From positions 1-64,000 of the forward strand of contig JAJYDW010000010.1 in assembly GCA_021790385.1 (NCBI GenBank): a stretch of 64,000 bases of DNA. The letters run 5' to 3'. Shown piece by piece: positions 61,869-64,000 of the stretch; within the stretch, counting starts at the first letter, position 1; each line of letters begins with the position of its first letter. Made by a program: the position numbers and the translations under genes. Origin of the DNA: Planctomycetota bacterium (GTDB taxonomy: Bacteria > Planctomycetota > Phycisphaerae > WQYP01). The notes beneath the pieces are model-generated. The model had not been told where the DNA came from and ran no database searches. It was given only the letters and a program-made list of their open reading frames with translations.

Positions 61869-64000
61869 ATGAGTGTTGTCACGATGATTCATTCAATTCG
61901 CCGAAGGTTCGGTTTTGCTGCGACGAGGTTTCCGCTGGCGGCGTTGGTTATGGTGTTGGCAACCATTTTGTTGGGCGGTCGTTTGGTCCGGGCTGGCTGG
62001 ACCTTGGTGAATCCCAGTGCCGCGGCACCCGGGTTTGGGCCACAGGCCATGTTTTTTACCAGCGCCAAGCAGGGCGTGATGGTGGGGGCAATTCGCGCAT
62101 TGCGATCAGCACCCGCGCACGCAACCATTCTCTGGACCGGCGATGGTGGACGCACGTGGCATCAGGCTGCAATCACTGCAAATCTCACAGATATCCATGC
62201 CATTGATTTGTCCGGCGCGTGGTTCTCCACCGCCCGGCTTGGTTGGGCCACCGGGGCCGCCAACCGGCGCGGGGTGCAGCAGTGCCTGCTTCTGAAAACC
62301 ACCGATGGCGGGCGGAATTGGCGGTCCGTAGCGCTGCCTTCGTTTATTGTCCACGCGGGGCAGGGCATCAACACCGGCACCGTCTGGTTTGGGCCAAATG
62401 GTATGAAGGGACGGCTATTACCCCTGTCGGGCAATATTTTCTGGCAAACCCTCAACGGCGGAAAGACTTGGCAGACAGTCCACGTGAGCCAACCATTTGG
62501 TTTGCCACGTTGGATGGGTTCGTGGAATGATATGGTGCTGGTGGGCAACCGTGGACTGTTGCTGCTGACCAGGAATGCCGGCCGGACCTGGAAAGCGGTC
62601 CAAAGCGGCCTGAAAACGGGAATACAGGCCATCAGCTTTGCTAAGGGCGGCCAGGTGGGTTGGGCAATCGGCGGTGACGGCAGGTTCTTGCGCAACGGCG
62701 GCTGGGGAATGTATGCCGATCCGGTAATCTTGCATACAACCGATGGGGGCCAGACGTGGACCCGCCAGAAGGCACCCCCGGGGCGAACCGGAGCACTGAC
62801 CGCGGTGTGGGCGGTCTCGCCGAAGGAGGCGTGGATCAGTTCAATGGTGGGCTATGCACGGACCAATCCGTTAACGGCTTTGCCCTGGCTGTTGCACACC
62901 ACCGATGGTGGCAAGACCTGGCGTAACCAGCAGCGGCATATTTTAAGTGTCCGGCAGCTCTTTTTTCTCAATTCCGGATGCGGCTGGGCGTTTGGTGGTC
63001 AGGGAGGCAGTCCCCAGGAGCCGTACGCGGCGGCGCTGATGCGATACATGGCTGGTCTGCGGGCGGAAAACACCCGGAAGTCCAGGGGCGTGCCTATTAC
63101 GGTACAGGTACCGCATCGAGAGCACGTGTCGATCAATATCTTCGGTGCCCATGGCCGGGTCATCCGGGAAATCATGACCGGAGCGGTTGAAAAGAAAGGG
63201 CCGTTAACCGTCTATTGGAACGGCCGGAATCAGTGGGGCGCGCCCGTGCCGCTGGGCACCTATAAATGGGGTGCGTATCTGTCACCCGGAATCCGGCCCA
63301 AATACATGGGCGAAGTAGGCAGTTCCGGCCAGCCGCCGTATCCAACCGTTAATGGTTTGGGCGGCTGGGGCGGAGATCATGGTCCACCGATCGGTGCGGC
63401 GGCTGACCGGAAAGGTTTGTATTTTCTCTGGACCATCAGCGAAGCTTTGTGCAACGTCATCAAGGTGAACTACCACGACCAAACCGTTTGGCGGGTGCGG
63501 GTGTCGGTTGGTGGAGCGTTTACGCCAGGTTATGCCATAGCTTCCAACGGAAAATATGTCTTCGTGGTCTACCGAGGTTCACGTCCGCTGTTGGCTCGCT
63601 TGGACGCCCGCAATGGTCAGTTGCTACCGTGGCCGGACCGGTCCGTCGCGGCCCCGATCAGCAATAGCACCATGGTTGCCGTACCGGCAGGGGCTTCGCC
63701 GTTGGCCATACAGCCGGAGTGTAGTGGTTTGGCCGCCAATGCCACGGAGGTATTTGCCTCAGTCTACTCCAAGAACCAGATCCGGGTATTTAGTGCGCGG
63801 TCCGGACGATTGCTGCGCACGCTGGCGTGTTCTGGACCGCGTGGCTTGTGTCTCGACGCGGCGGGCAATCTCTGGACGGCTTCTTATGTGCCCGGACGTC
63901 CCGGCGGAATCATGGAGTTTGCTCATGCCGCCGGTACAGCGCGCCGCGTGGTGACCACCGATCTGGTGGCCCCGTGGGGTGTCGCGGTGGATGCCGCCGG
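61869..64000 (+). CDS. Giant secreted BNR-propeller/FlgD-Ig/NHL protein 4 (cut by window edge)
   Basis: The frame is open from the ATG at 61869 to the right edge. The signal peptide covers about residues 16-43 (LAALVMVLATILLGGRLVRA). At about residues 85-350 come six Asp-box (BNR) turns: GDGGRTWHQ, TDGGRNWRS, NGGKTWQT, NAGRTWKA, TDGGQTWTR, TDGGKTWRN, i.e. a sialidase/Ycf48-like propeller. The FlgD Ig module is at about 405-480 (GRVIREIMTG, GAPVPLGTYKWGAY) and the NHL propeller begins after it (GPRGLCLDAAGNLWTASY). From the Ig module onward it closely follows protein 2. Its end is not seen, so a C-terminal CBM9 domain may follow. Confidence 0.78.
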   Translation, partial: MSVVTMIHSIRRRFGFAATRFPLAALVMVLATILLGGRLVRAGWTLVNPSAAAPGFGPQAMFFTSAKQGVMVGAIRALRSAPAHATILWTGDGGRTWHQAAITANLTDIHAIDLSGAWFSTARLGWATGAANRRGVQQCLLLKTTDGGRNWRSVALPSFIVHAGQGINTGTVWFGPNGMKGRLLPLSGNIFWQTLNGGKTWQTVHVSQPFGLPRWMGSWNDMVLVGNRGLLLLTRNAGRTWKAVQSGLKTGIQAISFAKGGQVGWAIGGDGRFLRNGGWGMYADPVILHTTDGGQTWTRQKAPPGRTGALTAVWAVSPKEAWISSMVGYARTNPLTALPWLLHTTDGGKTWRNQQRHILSVRQLFFLNSGCGWAFGGQGGSPQEPYAAALMRYMAGLRAENTRKSRGVPITVQVPHREHVSINIFGAHGRVIREIMTGAVEKKGPLTVYWNGRNQWGAPVPLGTYKWGAYLSPGIRPKYMGEVGSSGQPPYPTVNGLGGWGGDHGPPIGAAADRKGLYFLWTISEALCNVIKVNYHDQTVWRVRVSVGGAFTPGYAIASNGKYVFVVYRGSRPLLARLDARNGQLLPWPDRSVAAPISNSTMVAVPAGASPLAIQPECSGLAANATEVFASVYSKNQIRVFSARSGRLLRTLACSGPRGLCLDAAGNLWTASYVPGRPGGIMEFAHAAGTARRVVTTDLVAPWGVAVDAA

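Noticed and set aside
1-64000. CRISPR arrays, complete insertion sequences and replication origin
   Set aside because: No regularly spaced repeats, transposase genes with flanking inverted repeats, or dnaA-box clusters were seen.

Overview
The window looks like chromosomal DNA of a planctomycete, most likely of the class Phycisphaerae. The evidence is a PEP-CTERM exoprotein, duplicated pseudopilin-like proteins with a planctomycete-type FTLVELLVV helix and an H-X9-DG-like C-terminus, squalene-cyclase-like toroid proteins (one fused to DUF4159-like domains), many Cys-anchored lipoproteins, and single-gene operons scattered among housekeeping genes. The assignment rests on gene content read by eye; no database search was possible.

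Layout. The left edge (1-813) holds the 3' part of a large serine recombinase whose last codons lie inside the 3' end of a tRNA-Pro(TGG) gene, so an integrated element probably ends there. From 1.5 to 13.6 kb come housekeeping and sensing genes: trmB, a toroid/DUF4159 protein, a JAMM protease divergent from a rhodanese, a PQQ-like propeller protein, an AraC regulator divergent from a phytanoyl-CoA dioxygenase, a cupin, a methyltransferase, murQ and a coiled-coil lipoprotein. 13.8-16.5 kb is an rmlA-rmlC-rmlB cluster making dTDP-4-keto-rhamnose (no rmlD in the window). 16.5-22.9 kb is a minus-strand sugar-acid operon: aldo/keto reductase, zinc alcohol dehydrogenase, UxaE-like tagaturonate epimerase, KDG kinase, Ldh2-type dehydrogenase and SDR. 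23-29 kb has a tiny basic protein, a four-helix membrane protein, a gamma carbonic anhydrase, phosphatidylserine synthase and a glycosyltransferase. 29-39 kb has an old-yellow-enzyme reductase, a dead NERD-UvrD helicase, a second toroid protein, marR-wrbA, three lipoproteins and murI.

The last 25 kb is the accessory part. A GntR/LacI hybrid regulator faces a 1414-residue heparinase-like lyase. It is followed by a strongly promoted PEP-CTERM beta-solenoid exoprotein, then two nearly identical pseudopilin genes with relics of a second PEP-CTERM tail and a third pseudopilin, and then four giant secreted proteins (1061, 1313, 1159 and more than 710 residues). These four share a FlgD-type Ig module and an NHL-like propeller, with different add-on modules: family-9 carbohydrate-binding-like domains in three, a six-copy BNR/Asp-box propeller in the fourth. 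The fourth runs off the right edge.

Working together (inference): the lyase and surface proteins could bind and cut an acidic polysaccharide, and the sugar-acid operon would convert uronates to 2-keto-3-deoxygluconate phosphate. The pseudopilin/PEP-CTERM/FlgD-NHL block is the best candidate for an undescribed surface system because it has expanded locally and carries decayed copies.
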